This document shows positions 19,044 through 28,152 of a stretch of 64,000 nt of DNA, piece after piece (the stretch's first letter is position 1; each line of letters opens with the position of its first letter). The stretch is taken from NCBI RefSeq assembly GCF_001277215.2, contig NZ_CP013940.1, positions 2,976,001 to 3,040,000 of the forward strand, written 5' to 3'. This DNA is from Cronobacter malonaticus LMG 23826. GTDB taxonomy: Bacteria > Pseudomonadota > Gammaproteobacteria > Enterobacterales > Enterobacteriaceae. A program made the translations under genes and the position numbers. A model generated the notes under the pieces. That model worked only from the letters and a program-made list of their open reading frames with translations. It searched no databases and had not been told where the DNA came from.

Positions 19044-20465
19044 ATGAATTATCGTCGCACCGGTACGGCCTCGCTGCTGCGCCTGCTTGGCCACTGGCAG
19101 CAGGAACATTCCCGCCTGCCGGTTTATCGCCAGCTCGCGCAGGCGCTGCGCCTGATTATTCTGGACGGACGCCTGCCGCTTGCAAGCCGCCTGCCGGGCG
19201 AGCGCGAACTGGCTGGCGCACTGGGCATCAGCCGCACGACCGTGGCCAGCGCGCTGGGGCTGCTGCGTGATGAAGGCTTTCTGATAAGCCGCCACGGCGC
19301 AGGCTCCGCGATAGCCCTGCCCGCCAGCGCCTCGGTGCCAACGCTCACCGGTAGCGGCGGCGCGCTCGATCTCTCCACCGCGGCGCTGAGCGCAGGCCCG
19401 GAGGTGTTGGCGGCCTGCCAGCGCGCCGTGGCGCAGTTACCGGATTATCTCGGCCATACGGGCTACGATCCGCAGGGTCTGCTGCGCCTGCGTGAGACCA
19501 TTGCCGCCCGCTACGACGCGCGCGGCCTGCCCACCAGCCCCGATCAGGTGATGCTGGTAAACGGCGCGGTGAGCGGCTTCGCGCTTATCCTGCGGCTGCT
19601 GACCGGCCCCGGCGACCGGGTGGTGGTCGATAACCCCACCTACCCGCTCGCCATCGCCGCCATTCGCGGCGCGTCGTGTCGTCCGGTGCCAGTGTCACTG
19701 GCAAGCCAGGGCTGGGACCCGGACGGGCTGGCGGCGACGTTCGCCCAGACCTCGCCGCGCCTCGCCTATATCATTCCCGATTACCACAACCCCACCGGCT
19801 ACTGCATGGACGCCGCCACCCGCGAGCGCGTCGCTGTCGTAGCGACGACCAGCCGCACCACGCTTGTCGTAGACGAAACGATGGTGGATCTCTGGTATGA
19901 AGACGCCCCGCCGCCGCCGCTCGCTGCCTTTGACACGCAGGATACGGTCGTTACGCTCGGCTCGGCGGGTAAAAGCTTCTGGGGTGGGTTGCGGCTCGGC
20001 TGGATACGGGCCAGTGCGCGCACTATCGCGTCGCTGATTCAGATGCGCGACACGCTCGATCTCGGCTCGCCGCTGCTGGAACAACTCGCCGTCGCCACGC
20101 TGATTGAAGACGCCCCGCATTTTCTGCCGCCGCGACGCACAGCGTTAAAAGCGCGCCGCGATGCGTGCCTTGACGCCATGCAGCGCTATTTTCCGCAGTG
20201 GCGCACGACCCTGCCGCAGGGAGGGTTATCGTTCTGGGTGGAGCTGCCACGCCCGCTTGCGACGCGCTTCGCGGCCAGCGCCGAAGGGCTCGGCATTCAT
20301 CTTGGCCCCGGCAACCGGTTCGGCGTGGATGGTGCCTTTGAGCGCTTTCTGCGAATGCCGTTTACGCTTGAGACCGAACGGCTTGAAGAGGCGTTTGGCC
20401 GGCTACAGCCGCTCTGGCATCAGCTTATGGAAGCGCGTGCGCCGACCGCCCGTGGGCTGGTGTGA
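19044..20465 (+). CDS. MocR/PdxR-type GntR regulator with aminotransferase-like domain
   Basis: 473-residue transcription factor. The N-terminal winged helix-turn-helix (residues about 20-90: PVYRQLAQALRLIILDGRLP, LPGERELAGALGISRTTV) is fused to a fold-type-I aminotransferase domain. That domain keeps the PLP lysine motif (LGSAGKSFWGGLRLGW) and PDYHNPTG. The PLP domain is used for sensing rather than catalysis. ATG 19044 gives the correct DNA-binding N-terminus. The divergent partner is the YczE-like membrane gene across an 86-bp gap, the probable target. Confidence 0.9.
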   Translation: MNYRRTGTASLLRLLGHWQQEHSRLPVYRQLAQALRLIILDGRLPLASRLPGERELAGALGISRTTVASALGLLRDEGFLISRHGAGSAIALPASASVPTLTGSGGALDLSTAALSAGPEVLAACQRAVAQLPDYLGHTGYDPQGLLRLRETIAARYDARGLPTSPDQVMLVNGAVSGFALILRLLTGPGDRVVVDNPTYPLAIAAIRGASCRPVPVSLASQGWDPDGLAATFAQTSPRLAYIIPDYHNPTGYCMDAATRERVAVVATTSRTTLVVDETMVDLWYEDAPPPPLAAFDTQDTVVTLGSAGKSFWGGLRLGWIRASARTIASLIQMRDTLDLGSPLLEQLAVATLIEDAPHFLPPRRTALKARRDACLDAMQRYFPQWRTTLPQGGLSFWVELPRPLATRFAASAEGLGIHLGPGNRFGVDGAFERFLRMPFTLETERLEEAFGRLQPLWHQLMEARAPTARGLV

Positions 20466-20664
20466 TGATTAAGGTGAATCTGACAGGAGAGAAAAAACAG
20501 ATGACGAGCCTTCCGGCTCGCCATAAAAAAACGGTCATCCGTGACTGCACATAATTTGAGATGGTGAGGCGTATCATTTTATTATGCGACGAATAATGAC
20601 GGCGCTTTGTAACAGCGCCGTGTCACGCGGATGATATATTCATGACGCGATCGGCAGGCAGGAA
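20466..20664. other. Intergenic region with two hairpins
   Basis: Contains a CGAGCC-TTCC-GGCTCG hairpin with a following A-rich stretch, and a CGGCGCT/AGCGCCG inverted repeat at about 20602-20619. Either may terminate one of the convergent transcripts, but neither has a convincing T tract. A 17-codon frame at 20501-20554 after AGGAGAG is possible. Confidence 0.4.
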
Positions 20665-20886
20665 TTAATGCTGGCGCGGAACCGGAAAACCTTTCAGAGA
20701 AATGACAAACGCATCACCCTCTTTTTTTATTTTCGCGCCGGCGTCACACCAGTCGGACGCAATACGAAAGAACTCATCGCTGCCGACATCCCAGCCCAGA
20801 CGGACATGTTTGACATAGCCTGAACGCAACAGCTCACAGGCTTCCCGGTAGGTTGCAGCCGTGGTGGATAAAGAAGCGTCTTTCAT
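20665..20886 (-). CDS. Small protein of unknown function, second gene of an RHH operon
   Basis: 73 residues, MKDASLSTTAATYREACELL with SGYVKHVRLGWDVGSDEFFR; mixed alpha/beta composition, acidic and soluble, with no signal peptide. The family is not recognised. Its ATG overlaps the upstream ribbon-helix-helix gene stop (ATGA, 20883-20886), so the two are translationally coupled like many toxin-antitoxin or regulator-partner pairs. The pair lies behind a triple Pho box. Confidence 0.7.
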   Translation of the reverse strand: MKDASLSTTAATYREACELLRSGYVKHVRLGWDVGSDEFFRIASDWCDAGAKIKKEGDAFVISLKGFPVPRQH

Positions 20887-21134
20887 TTTCTTTTCTTCAG
20901 AAGTTTACGTAGCGCTTTGATTTCTTTTACAGAAAGTGGGGATACATCTTCTTCGGTGTGCTGGCTGTCGATCTCTTCGCTGTTTACCGCGTCGTCTTCA
21001 TCGGCCAGCACCAGCGCATTCTGTAACAGTTTTTCTGTGGTGGCGCTGAGCGTTTCACCGTGCTGCTCAGCATACTGACGAAGCTTTTCTTTGAGATCGG
21101 TATCTATTTTTACGTTAAGCACCGCAGCAGTCAT
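20883..21134 (-). CDS. Ribbon-helix-helix (CopG/Arc-type) DNA-binding protein
   Basis: 83-residue protein with an N-terminal ribbon-helix-helix (TAAVLNVKIDTDLKEKLRQY, then a second helix LSATTEKLLQNAL), an acidic linker (DEDDAVNSEEID) and a basic tail (IKALRKLLKKRK). It resembles the DNA-binding half of a type II antitoxin or plasmid copy-control protein. The [15 protein letters not shown] is good. It is first gene of a two-gene operon. Confidence 0.78.
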   Translation of the reverse strand: MTAAVLNVKIDTDLKEKLRQYAEQHGETLSATTEKLLQNALVLADEDDAVNSEEIDSQHTEEDVSPLSVKEIKALRKLLKKRK

Positions 21135-21253
21135 AGAAAATTCCTTTCCTTTCAGATGAGAGCTATTTAATACCTTAATTGATTATTAAGATCCAGCGTT
21201 AAGCTGTTACTTATAAAAAGACGTTTTAAAAATGAGATATCGGTTTGGCTATT

Positions 21254-21282
21254 ATGACAATAAGATGACAAATAAATGACAG
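21254..21282 (-). promoter_or_regulatory. Triple Pho box (PhoB-type direct repeats)
   Basis: On the minus strand CTGTCAT-TTAT-TTGTCAT-CTTA-TTGTCAT: three heptamers separated by 4-bp AT-rich spacers, an exact 11-bp period. The PhoB consensus is CTGTCAT-N4-CTGTCAT. It points to the RHH operon, 120 bp upstream of its start. Confidence 0.75.
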
Positions 21283-21426
21283 TATAATTAAATTTAAACG
21301 ACAGAATAAAATAAAGCGGCTGGCAACCCGGAAATAAATAGCTGTGGGAAGAACGGGAAAACACAGGAGCGGATGCTTAAAAGAAGCACAGTCGAAGCAG
21401 GTTATCGCGGTGGGAGAGGCAGAAAT

Positions 21427-21540
21427 GGGTGGGGGCCCTGCCAGCTACATCCCGGCACACACGTCATCTGCCTTGGCTGCTTCCTTCCGGACCTGACCTG
21501 GTAAACAGAGTAGCGTTGCGGGAGAACCAACAGGGCCCCC
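21427..21540 (-). ncRNA. ffs: 4.5S RNA (signal recognition particle RNA)
   Basis: 114 nt, the same length as E. coli 4.5S RNA and nearly identical. It starts GGGGGCCCTGTTGG and ends GGCAGGGCCCCCACCC, which pair to close the long hairpin. The conserved apical Ffh-binding segment GTCAGGTCCGGAAGGAAGCA is present. Acts with Ffh in co-translational targeting to the inner membrane. ffs lies near ybaA/ybaZ in E. coli; here the CRISPR-Cas block separates it from atl (ybaZ). Confidence 0.97.
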
Positions 21541-21690
21541 ATTGAGAGCGTCGTTAAACGCGCAGGGCGCATTATGTCTGTTGCCCATGGCGATTGCAAC
21601 CCAACGCGCGCCGTATGCCGGTTTATTGCGCAATCGAGAGCAGGCACGGGAAGCTTTTGTGGGTCGGTTAAGGGCAGGCCCGCCAGTTTA

Positions 21691-21822
21691 TATGTAGGGT
21701 GGGTAAGCGAAGCGCACCCATCTGGCCTAACAACATATGTAGGATGGGTAAGCAAAGCGCACCCACCAGGCCTGACAATCAATATATGTATGGTAGGTAA
21801 GCGAAGCGCACCCACCTGGCCT
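21691..21822. repeat. Three tandem palindromic repeats (GGGTAAGC type) next to ffs
   Basis: Copies at 21691-21728, 21736-21773 and 21785-21822 share TATGTAGGGTGGGTAAGC followed by RAAGCGCACCCA and GGCCT. Each folds as GGTGGGT...ACCCACC around AAGCGAAGCGC. The same core recurs at 34915-35235, so it is a dispersed element. Confidence 0.85.
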
Positions 21823-21852
21823 GAGATACTGTTCAACTATGCGATTTCTGTT

Positions 21853-22311
21853 TCAGGATTTCCCTTTCGCCACTGGCACGCGCGCAACGGATTGCACCTT
21901 CCATATACCCGCTTCCTTCACCATACAATCGATCACTCTATGTGCCGGGTTTTGACCAAACGACACATACACCTGCGTACAAACCGGGTCATACTCGACA
22001 TCCGTAATGACGATATGAGAAGTCCAGTCCGGCAGAATGTCCTGAGCCTTGATGAAAAAGTCCGAATCATAAAATTCATTTTCATTCTGTCTGGCTCGTC
22101 GCAATTTCTCCAAAGTTGTTTTTGTCACGTAATGTCTAATCTGCTTGCTATCAAGAAGATCCTGATGCGTATTCTGAAAGCCGCCTATATACCAGCGATT
22201 AAAATTAAGTGCGGCCTGCTGAGGTTTTTGTTCAAGCGTTTCATCACTGGCAACAGCGGCAGTACTACACAACGCGACAGTAATAAATAAGGTGCAAATG
22301 GTTTTATTCAT
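21853..22311 (-). CDS. Secreted DUF3828-like protein, candidate immunity partner
   Basis: 152 residues with a signal peptide (MNKTICTLFITVALCSTAAVASD) and a mature domain resembling DUF3828/YbjP proteins (YVTKTTLEKLRRARQNENEF; DSDFFIKAQDILPDWTSHIV; VYVSFG; GIWKVQSVARV). Location should be periplasmic. It starts 2 bp after the amidase-like gene, in the effector-then-immunity order. Codon and base use are more AT-rich than the flanks, suggesting acquisition. Function as immunity protein is inferred only from location and pairing. Confidence 0.72.
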   Translation of the reverse strand: MNKTICTLFITVALCSTAAVASDETLEQKPQQAALNFNRWYIGGFQNTHQDLLDSKQIRHYVTKTTLEKLRRARQNENEFYDSDFFIKAQDILPDWTSHIVITDVEYDPVCTQVYVSFGQNPAHRVIDCMVKEAGIWKVQSVARVPVAKGKS

Positions 22312-22313
22312 GT

Positions 22314-22673
22314 TCAGTAATGCCTGTAAAGTTTAAAGGCGGGATGAGCCCGGCGGTAACTATCTCCTGGATAAAATGATCTCTGCCTAAAATCGCTAAT
22401 CCATTTTTGGCCATCATAAATACAAACATGACCATCAGGATGTCCGGGGATCGAGCTAATAACAGCGACATCACCAGCTACGGGCTCACCATAAACCTCA
22501 TAGAAACCAGCTTGAATCAATGCCTTACCCATATCTTTTGCAGAAGGCGTTGGATGTATATCAACCCCACCAGCAATAATAGCTTCTTTAACAAATAACT
22601 CGCACTTATGATAGCTATTACTGTAGGCACGATCCTGTGCATGACGTATTGCTGCATATTTATCCCATGTCAT
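22314..22673 (-). CDS. NlpC/P60- or CHAP-like putative peptidoglycan amidase
   Basis: 119 residues without signal peptide. A likely catalytic Cys24 (SNSYHKCELFVKEAI), His82 (PDGHVCIYDGQKW) and Asp94 (WISDFRQ) are arranged as in papain-like cell-wall amidases, including type VI secretion Tae effectors and BPSL0067-like proteins. No exporter gene lies nearby, so delivery by a type VI system elsewhere is a guess; a phage-derived endopeptidase is the alternative. The partner gene directly downstream encodes a periplasmic protein. The region is AT-rich compared with the genome. Confidence 0.68.
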   Translation of the reverse strand: MTWDKYAAIRHAQDRAYSNSYHKCELFVKEAIIAGGVDIHPTPSAKDMGKALIQAGFYEVYGEPVAGDVAVISSIPGHPDGHVCIYDGQKWISDFRQRSFYPGDSYRRAHPAFKLYRHY

Positions 22674-22942
22674 TTATAAAGTCCTATTAAATGAAGAACA
22701 TATAAATTCTACATGCACAAATTAATAAATACTGTATTCAACTTTGAAATTAAGTTAACCCACATAAAAACCAGCAATAAAAATCATATAAATATAATCA
22801 GCAAAAATAGAAGCGATGTAATAATCTTTAATTCTTTAAGCATTGCCGTTATCTTTATACCCCAACTCAGAATTGTTTTTTATATATTGCCATATAAAAT
22901 AATGCTCCTGCACATATTCAATAAACCACGTTATTGATATAC
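22674..22942. other. AT-rich non-coding stretch before CRISPR1
   Basis: 269 bp, strongly AT-rich. It holds the promoter of the amidase-like gene on the minus strand and the leader-distal flank of CRISPR1. No gene or defined motif is recognised. Confidence 0.45.
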
Positions 22943-23764
22943 CGGTTTATCCCCGCTCGCGCGGGGAACACCTGCCACGCGTCTGCCGCAGCGTATTCGG
23001 CGTCGGTTTATCCCCGCTCGCGCGGGGAACACGCCTATTTCGGGTGAAAAACCGAGATAGACTTCGGTTTATCCCCGCTCGCGCGGGGAACACTAAAGCA
23101 TTTATTTCATCAATTATTTTTTTATCGGTTTATCCCCGCTCGCGCGGGGAACACTCGCAGTATCAGTCGCTCGATAAACGCTGCGTCGGTTTATCCCCGC
23201 TCGCGCGGGGAACACGCCTAGCCGCGCCAGCCGCAGTAATTCGGCACCGGTTTATCCCCGCTCGCGCGGGGAACACCCGTCTCACACCGAGGGGATGTCC
23301 TGGGACGGCGGTTTATCCCCGCTCGCGCGGGGAACACCCGTAATGATTACCCCCGCTCTCCTGCCAGATCGGTTTATCCCCGCTCGCGCGGGGAACACCT
23401 GATTTTCGGCATCCCGTCGTACGCGGTCTGCGGTTTATCCCCGCTCGCGCGGGGAACACGCTTCCAGGAACAAGAGAGAAATTATCCAGCGCGGTTTATC
23501 CCCGCTCGCGCGGGGAACACCGCAGCGCGATAATGAACGTTGCGGCGATTGGCGGTTTATCCCCGCTCGCGCGGGGAACACCGTGACGTCACCTGAGAAG
23601 CGTTGGAGAATTTCGGTTTATCCCCGCTCGCGCGGGGAACACATCATTGATCACTACGGCGTTATGCGCACAGGCGGTTTATCCCCGCTCGCGCGGGGAA
23701 CACTCCTTAATCAATTGTAAGTTGATGAAAAAACGCGGTTTATCCCCGCTCGCGCGGGGAACAC
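22943..23764 (-). CRISPR. CRISPR array 1, type I-E, 14 repeats and 13 spacers
   Basis: Fourteen 29-bp repeats start every 61 bp from 22943 to 23736, with thirteen 32-bp spacers. All repeats are identical (on the + strand they start CGGTTTATCCCCGC and end GCGGGGAACAC). The crRNA sense is the minus strand, so repeats read GTGTTCCCCGCGCGAGCGGG... and give the 8-nt handle ATAAACCG. The hairpin stem is CCCCGC/GCGGGG with a GCGA loop. The leader is at the right-hand end next to cas2, so the newest spacer is beside 23736. Spacer origins cannot be told here. Confidence 0.99.
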
Positions 23765-23860
23765 TCTAAAACTATATAACTGTATTTATTACACTTTTTC
23801 GGGCAACAACATTCTACCAACGTTTGGTTCACAATCTCGCATTGTTAAAGAGCGCTTAAC
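23765..23860 (-). promoter_or_regulatory. Leader of CRISPR array 1
   Basis: 96 bp, AT-rich, between the array and the cas2 stop. Blocks shared with the CRISPR2 leader at the same distances from the first repeat: CTACCAAC at 50 bp, TTGTTAAAG at 78 bp. On the minus strand GTTGGTAGAAT supplies a plausible -10. It serves transcription and Cas1-Cas2 integration. Confidence 0.85.
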
Positions 23861-25067
<1,207 letters not shown>

Positions 25068-25071
<4 letters not shown>

Positions 25072-25718
25072 ACCCCGTCGCCCGGTTTGATGAGCATCAA
25101 CCCGCAGCCGAAAGCGCGGCATTTGCCATAGCCTTCGTGAAGCCGCGCTATAAATTGCGCCGGATCGGTTACGGTAAGCGCGCCCTCGTAATCCACCGTG
25201 CTGAACTGGATTAACTCGCCGCGTTTCTTCATAACCTGCTGCTGACGGTATGCCGCCACGCACGCCTGCGAGAGCCGAAAACCGCCTTTGTCTCCCTGCG
25301 CCTCAAGCCACGCCAGCGCCGCCTGCTCCTGCTTCCCCCACACTTCACCGCGTTGTGAGAAAGGTCTTACCTCACGTTTCGCGTTCATTAGCACATCATG
25401 GCGTTTACCGTTGCGGGTGATGACCGGGTTAGCCCGCAGCGAAAAACGCAGCGCGGCGCCTTCATCAAGCGCTGGCGCGAACAGGCGTGTCTGAATCTCG
25501 AACAGCGGGTGCGTGCGCTCGGGCGCGCTTGCGGACAACAAATAAAAGCAAAAGCCGTTTTGCAGCGTCTCGCGCCGGTAGAGATACTGCCGCTGCGCCA
25601 CGCCGGGGAACAGCTCCCACAGCCACTGGTGCATGACATATTCGCCGCGCGCCATCATCTCCATCAGCCGCTCCGGCGTGAGCCTGGAGGTGGGGAGCGT
25701 TATTTTTGAGAGATACAT
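25068..25718 (-). CDS. cas6e: crRNA-processing endoribonuclease Cas6e (Cse3/CasE)
   Basis: 216 residues; cuts pre-crRNA at the base of the repeat hairpin and stays bound to the 3' hairpin. The catalytic His is His30 in YVMHQWLWELFP. The C-terminal glycine-rich loop GYGKCRAFGCGLMLI closes the second ferredoxin-like fold. It overlaps cas5e by 19 bp. Its substrate set probably includes the pseudo-repeat hairpin at 30004-30027. Confidence 0.96.
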
Positions 25719-26452
25719 GTCGCCTCCTGCGTCAGTCGTCCTTGCTGCACCGTCCGGATATCGAAATCCCAGCGCCGGCGGCTGAGCGGTTGGTCACGCC
25801 AGATCTGAATTTCATCCGCCGTGAGGCCGTCGTGTTCGCCCTCCCACCAGAGGTGCGGGTGAAACTGCGCGAGCGCGCTCAGCGCCGGGTTAAGCTCGCT
25901 TAATGCCGCGCTGTAGCGCGCCTGTGCTTCGCGCAGCAGCGAGGCGGCCTCGCCTTCGCACAGATGCGGCCAGAGCGGCAGCCCGAGCGGATGGCTTTTA
26001 CGTCCGAGGTATAGCGGAAAAACCGGCGCGCGCAGCGCCGTCTGTAAGGCCTCAAGCGTATAAGGCGCGCCGGGCGTGGCCGCGACGGCGACGAGCCAGT
26101 AGCCATCGGCGTAGTAATCTCGACAGGAAACGGTCGTTACGAGCATCTGCGCGTCGCGCAGTTCATCTTTACGGATGAAATAGCGCACTTTGCGGGCTTC
26201 GCGCGGCACCTGCACCGTGTGGTAGTCACGCGCCCAGGCGCTTGATTTCCCGGCGCAGACGATAAACTGATAATGCTGATTCAGCGCGTTTAACGCCGCC
26301 TCGTCGTCACGCCGGATGCCAAGCGCCGCGGCCAGCAGCCCGAGCAGCGCCGAGCGCCCCGGCAGCGCGCGCGTATGGCGCACCTCGCCGACGGCAATCT
26401 CTCCCCAGGAGGCCATCGGCCCCTGGAGCTGAAAAATAAGATAGCGGTTCAT
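25700..26452 (-). CDS. cas5e: Cascade subunit Cas5e (CasD)
   Basis: 250-residue RAMP protein that caps the crRNA 5' handle in Cascade. Family start MNRYLIFQLQGPMASWGEIA, followed by TRALPGRSALLGLLAAALGI and LGRKSHPLGLPL. It overlaps cas6e downstream and starts 9 bp after the cas7e stop. It is the subunit expected to read the ATAAACCG handle, which is preserved in the pseudo-repeat at 29969-29976. Confidence 0.96.
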   Translation of the reverse strand: MNRYLIFQLQGPMASWGEIAVGEVRHTRALPGRSALLGLLAAALGIRRDDEAALNALNQHYQFIVCAGKSSAWARDYHTVQVPREARKVRYFIRKDELRDAQMLVTTVSCRDYYADGYWLVAVAATPGAPYTLEALQTALRAPVFPLYLGRKSHPLGLPLWPHLCEGEAASLLREAQARYSAALSELNPALSALAQFHPHLWWEGEHDGLTADEIQIWRDQPLSRRRWDFDIRTVQQGRLTQEATCISQK

Positions 26453-26461
26453 CGTCGCTCC

Positions 26462-27535
26462 TTATGCGCTGATAAAATCCAGCAGTTGTGCGACGGAACC
26501 TTCCCCTTTATCGCCATACAGCACCGCGCACGGCGTCGCGCCGCCGCCGTAGACCTTGTTCATGTTGTCACGAAGCGTGGTGATGCGGCGCACCGCTTCG
26601 TCGAGCTGATCGTGACCGGTTACCGGCTCCCAGAATGCGGCAGCCAGCGAGCGCGGCTGCTCCGTGCTTTTCTCGGCAAGCGCCCAGCTGGCGTACGCGC
26701 GCGAGGCGAAACTATTCTGTTTGCCGGTGGGGGAGATTTTCAGCGTACATTCACCCAGCGCCCGCAGCGTTTTCGCCATAAACTGTTCATCGCCGTTGAG
26801 GTTTTCCAGCAGACGATCGCGGTCGATGCACAGATAGGTATAAAAGAGCGCGGAGCCGAAACCCAGCTCGCCAATATGTCCGGCACCGGCGTCTTCCGCC
26901 GCGGCCTCACGGAGATCGTCCACCGCCGTGAAGAAATCGTCTTCCATCAGGGTTTCGCCAACGCCGAACGCATGGGCGACCTGACAGGCGGCTTCGATAT
27001 TATGCTCCGGCGTGGACGCGAGCATGCGGCCAAACAGCGCGATATCCACCGCCATCGCGTCTTTGCGCAGGAAATTCAGTTCATCTACTGTCGGCGCGCG
27101 TTTTTCCACTGCCAGCGTGCGGGCCAGCGCATGCACACTTTCTCTTTCCGTCGGACTGACATGCGCGAGCTGCTCGGTGTCGGTGTTAATGAGGGGATCT
27201 TTCTCGAGCTTTTTCTTATCTTTTTCGCTTTTCACTTTGCCGAAACAGGCTGCAATCGCGCCGCCCCACTCAATCGCTTTGGCCTGCGCGATGCCGCCCG
27301 CCAGCATGATCTCCGCCGCCTCGCGGCCGATGCGCGCGGTACGCGTGCCGATATGCCCGCCGAGCGCCGCCTCAAAGAGTTCAGAGGTGCGCCAGGCGCG
27401 CTTGAGGCTTTGCGAAGAGACACGCAGGCGCGACGCGCCGCCGATGGTGACGGTTTTCGGCGCGCCAGTGTCGTCGCGGTTCAGGTTAGCGGCCGGGTAA
27501 GCGGTTAGCAGATGAAGCTGAATAAACGTTGTCAT
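26462..27535 (-). CDS. cas7e: Cascade backbone subunit Cas7e (Cse4/CasC)
   Basis: 357-residue RAMP protein; six copies normally form the filament along the 32-nt spacer, each flipping out every sixth base. N-terminal FIQLHLLTAYPAANLNRDD and SSQSLKRAWRTSELFE are family marks. ATG 27535 follows AAGGAACATTCAC; a longer in-frame start at 27715 would overlap cse2 and is not supported. It is 11 bp after the cse2 stop. Confidence 0.96.
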   Translation of the reverse strand: MTTFIQLHLLTAYPAANLNRDDTGAPKTVTIGGASRLRVSSQSLKRAWRTSELFEAALGGHIGTRTARIGREAAEIMLAGGIAQAKAIEWGGAIAACFGKVKSEKDKKKLEKDPLINTDTEQLAHVSPTERESVHALARTLAVEKRAPTVDELNFLRKDAMAVDIALFGRMLASTPEHNIEAACQVAHAFGVGETLMEDDFFTAVDDLREAAAEDAGAGHIGELGFGSALFYTYLCIDRDRLLENLNGDEQFMAKTLRALGECTLKISPTGKQNSFASRAYASWALAEKSTEQPRSLAAAFWEPVTGHDQLDEAVRRITTLRDNMNKVYGGGATPCAVLYGDKGEGSVAQLLDFISA

Positions 27536-27546
27536 GTGAATGTTCC

Positions 27547-28152
27547 TTATTCCTGAGTGGTGGCCGTGTCGGCCGGTAAATCGGTGTTTTCTGCGTCCGG
27601 GGCGTCTGAGGGGTTGCCCGCCATGTAATAATCCAGCGCCCAGCGCACGCGGATGTAATCGGTCGGAGCACGCCTGCGCGCGGCACGTCGCTCGCGTTCG
27701 TCTTCTTCCGCACACCAGCGAAAAACGCCTTCCGCTAAATCCGGCAGATTGACCACGCCTCGCAGCAACTGCACCGCGCGGCGTAGCTGGCGGAACAGCT
27801 CCTCCTGCGTGCGCGCCTGGCTGAGCCGCCGGAAACGCAGTTCAGACATCACCGCATGGTTGCCCTCTTTGTGGCCGAGCTGTTCGGCAAAAGAGGCGCG
27901 CGTATCCACCGTTTTGACGTGAGCGGCCAGCGCCGCGACGATGCCGAGCGCGCAGAAGCGCCATTCGCGCCCCGGCACGTTCCAGAGCGTCGGCACGCGC
28001 GCCGCGAGTGACCGAAACCCTTCGCTGAGCCACACCTCGTTCAGCGTATGGCTGCGGCGCAGGCTGGCGCGCAACCGCCGTCCCTGCTGTTCATTGAGTA
28101 GCGCATACCATTTGAGTAAAGACTCACGGTGCGCCTGCGATAAGATGCTCAC
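27547..28152 (-). CDS. cse2: Cascade small subunit Cse2 (CasB, Cas11)
   Basis: 201-residue, basic, all-helical small subunit, normally two copies, stabilising the R-loop. LKWYALLNEQQGRRLRASLR and FRRLSQARTQEELFRQLRRA fit the family. It uses a GTG start at 28152 directly after the cas8e stop (TAAGTGAGC), so translation is coupled. It is somewhat longer than E. coli CasB owing to an acidic tail (PSDAPDAENTDLPADTATTQ). Confidence 0.95.
   Translation of the reverse strand: MSILSQAHRESLLKWYALLNEQQGRRLRASLRRSHTLNEVWLSEGFRSLAARVPTLWNVPGREWRFCALGIVAALAAHVKTVDTRASFAEQLGHKEGNHAVMSELRFRRLSQARTQEELFRQLRRAVQLLRGVVNLPDLAEGVFRWCAEEDERERRAARRRAPTDYIRVRWALDYYMAGNPSDAPDAENTDLPADTATTQE

Noticed and set aside
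20501..20554. 17-codon frame MTSLPARHKKTVIRDCT with AGGAGAG upstream
   Set aside because: RBS is reasonable but it covers the GAGCC/GGCTC hairpin after the MocR gene; too short to support without conservation or expression data.
21574..22290. 238-codon + strand frame right of ffs
   Set aside because: Runs through the palindromic repeats and opposite the DUF3828-like gene; no domain or RBS.
23044..23343. Frame encoding repeated FIPARAGNT / LSPLARGT peptides
   Set aside because: It is the translation of CRISPR repeats; a common false gene.
22943..23764. Self-targeting spacers within this window
   Set aside because: By-eye comparison of the 22 array spacers with the window found no convincing protospacer; this is not exhaustive and needs a proper search.
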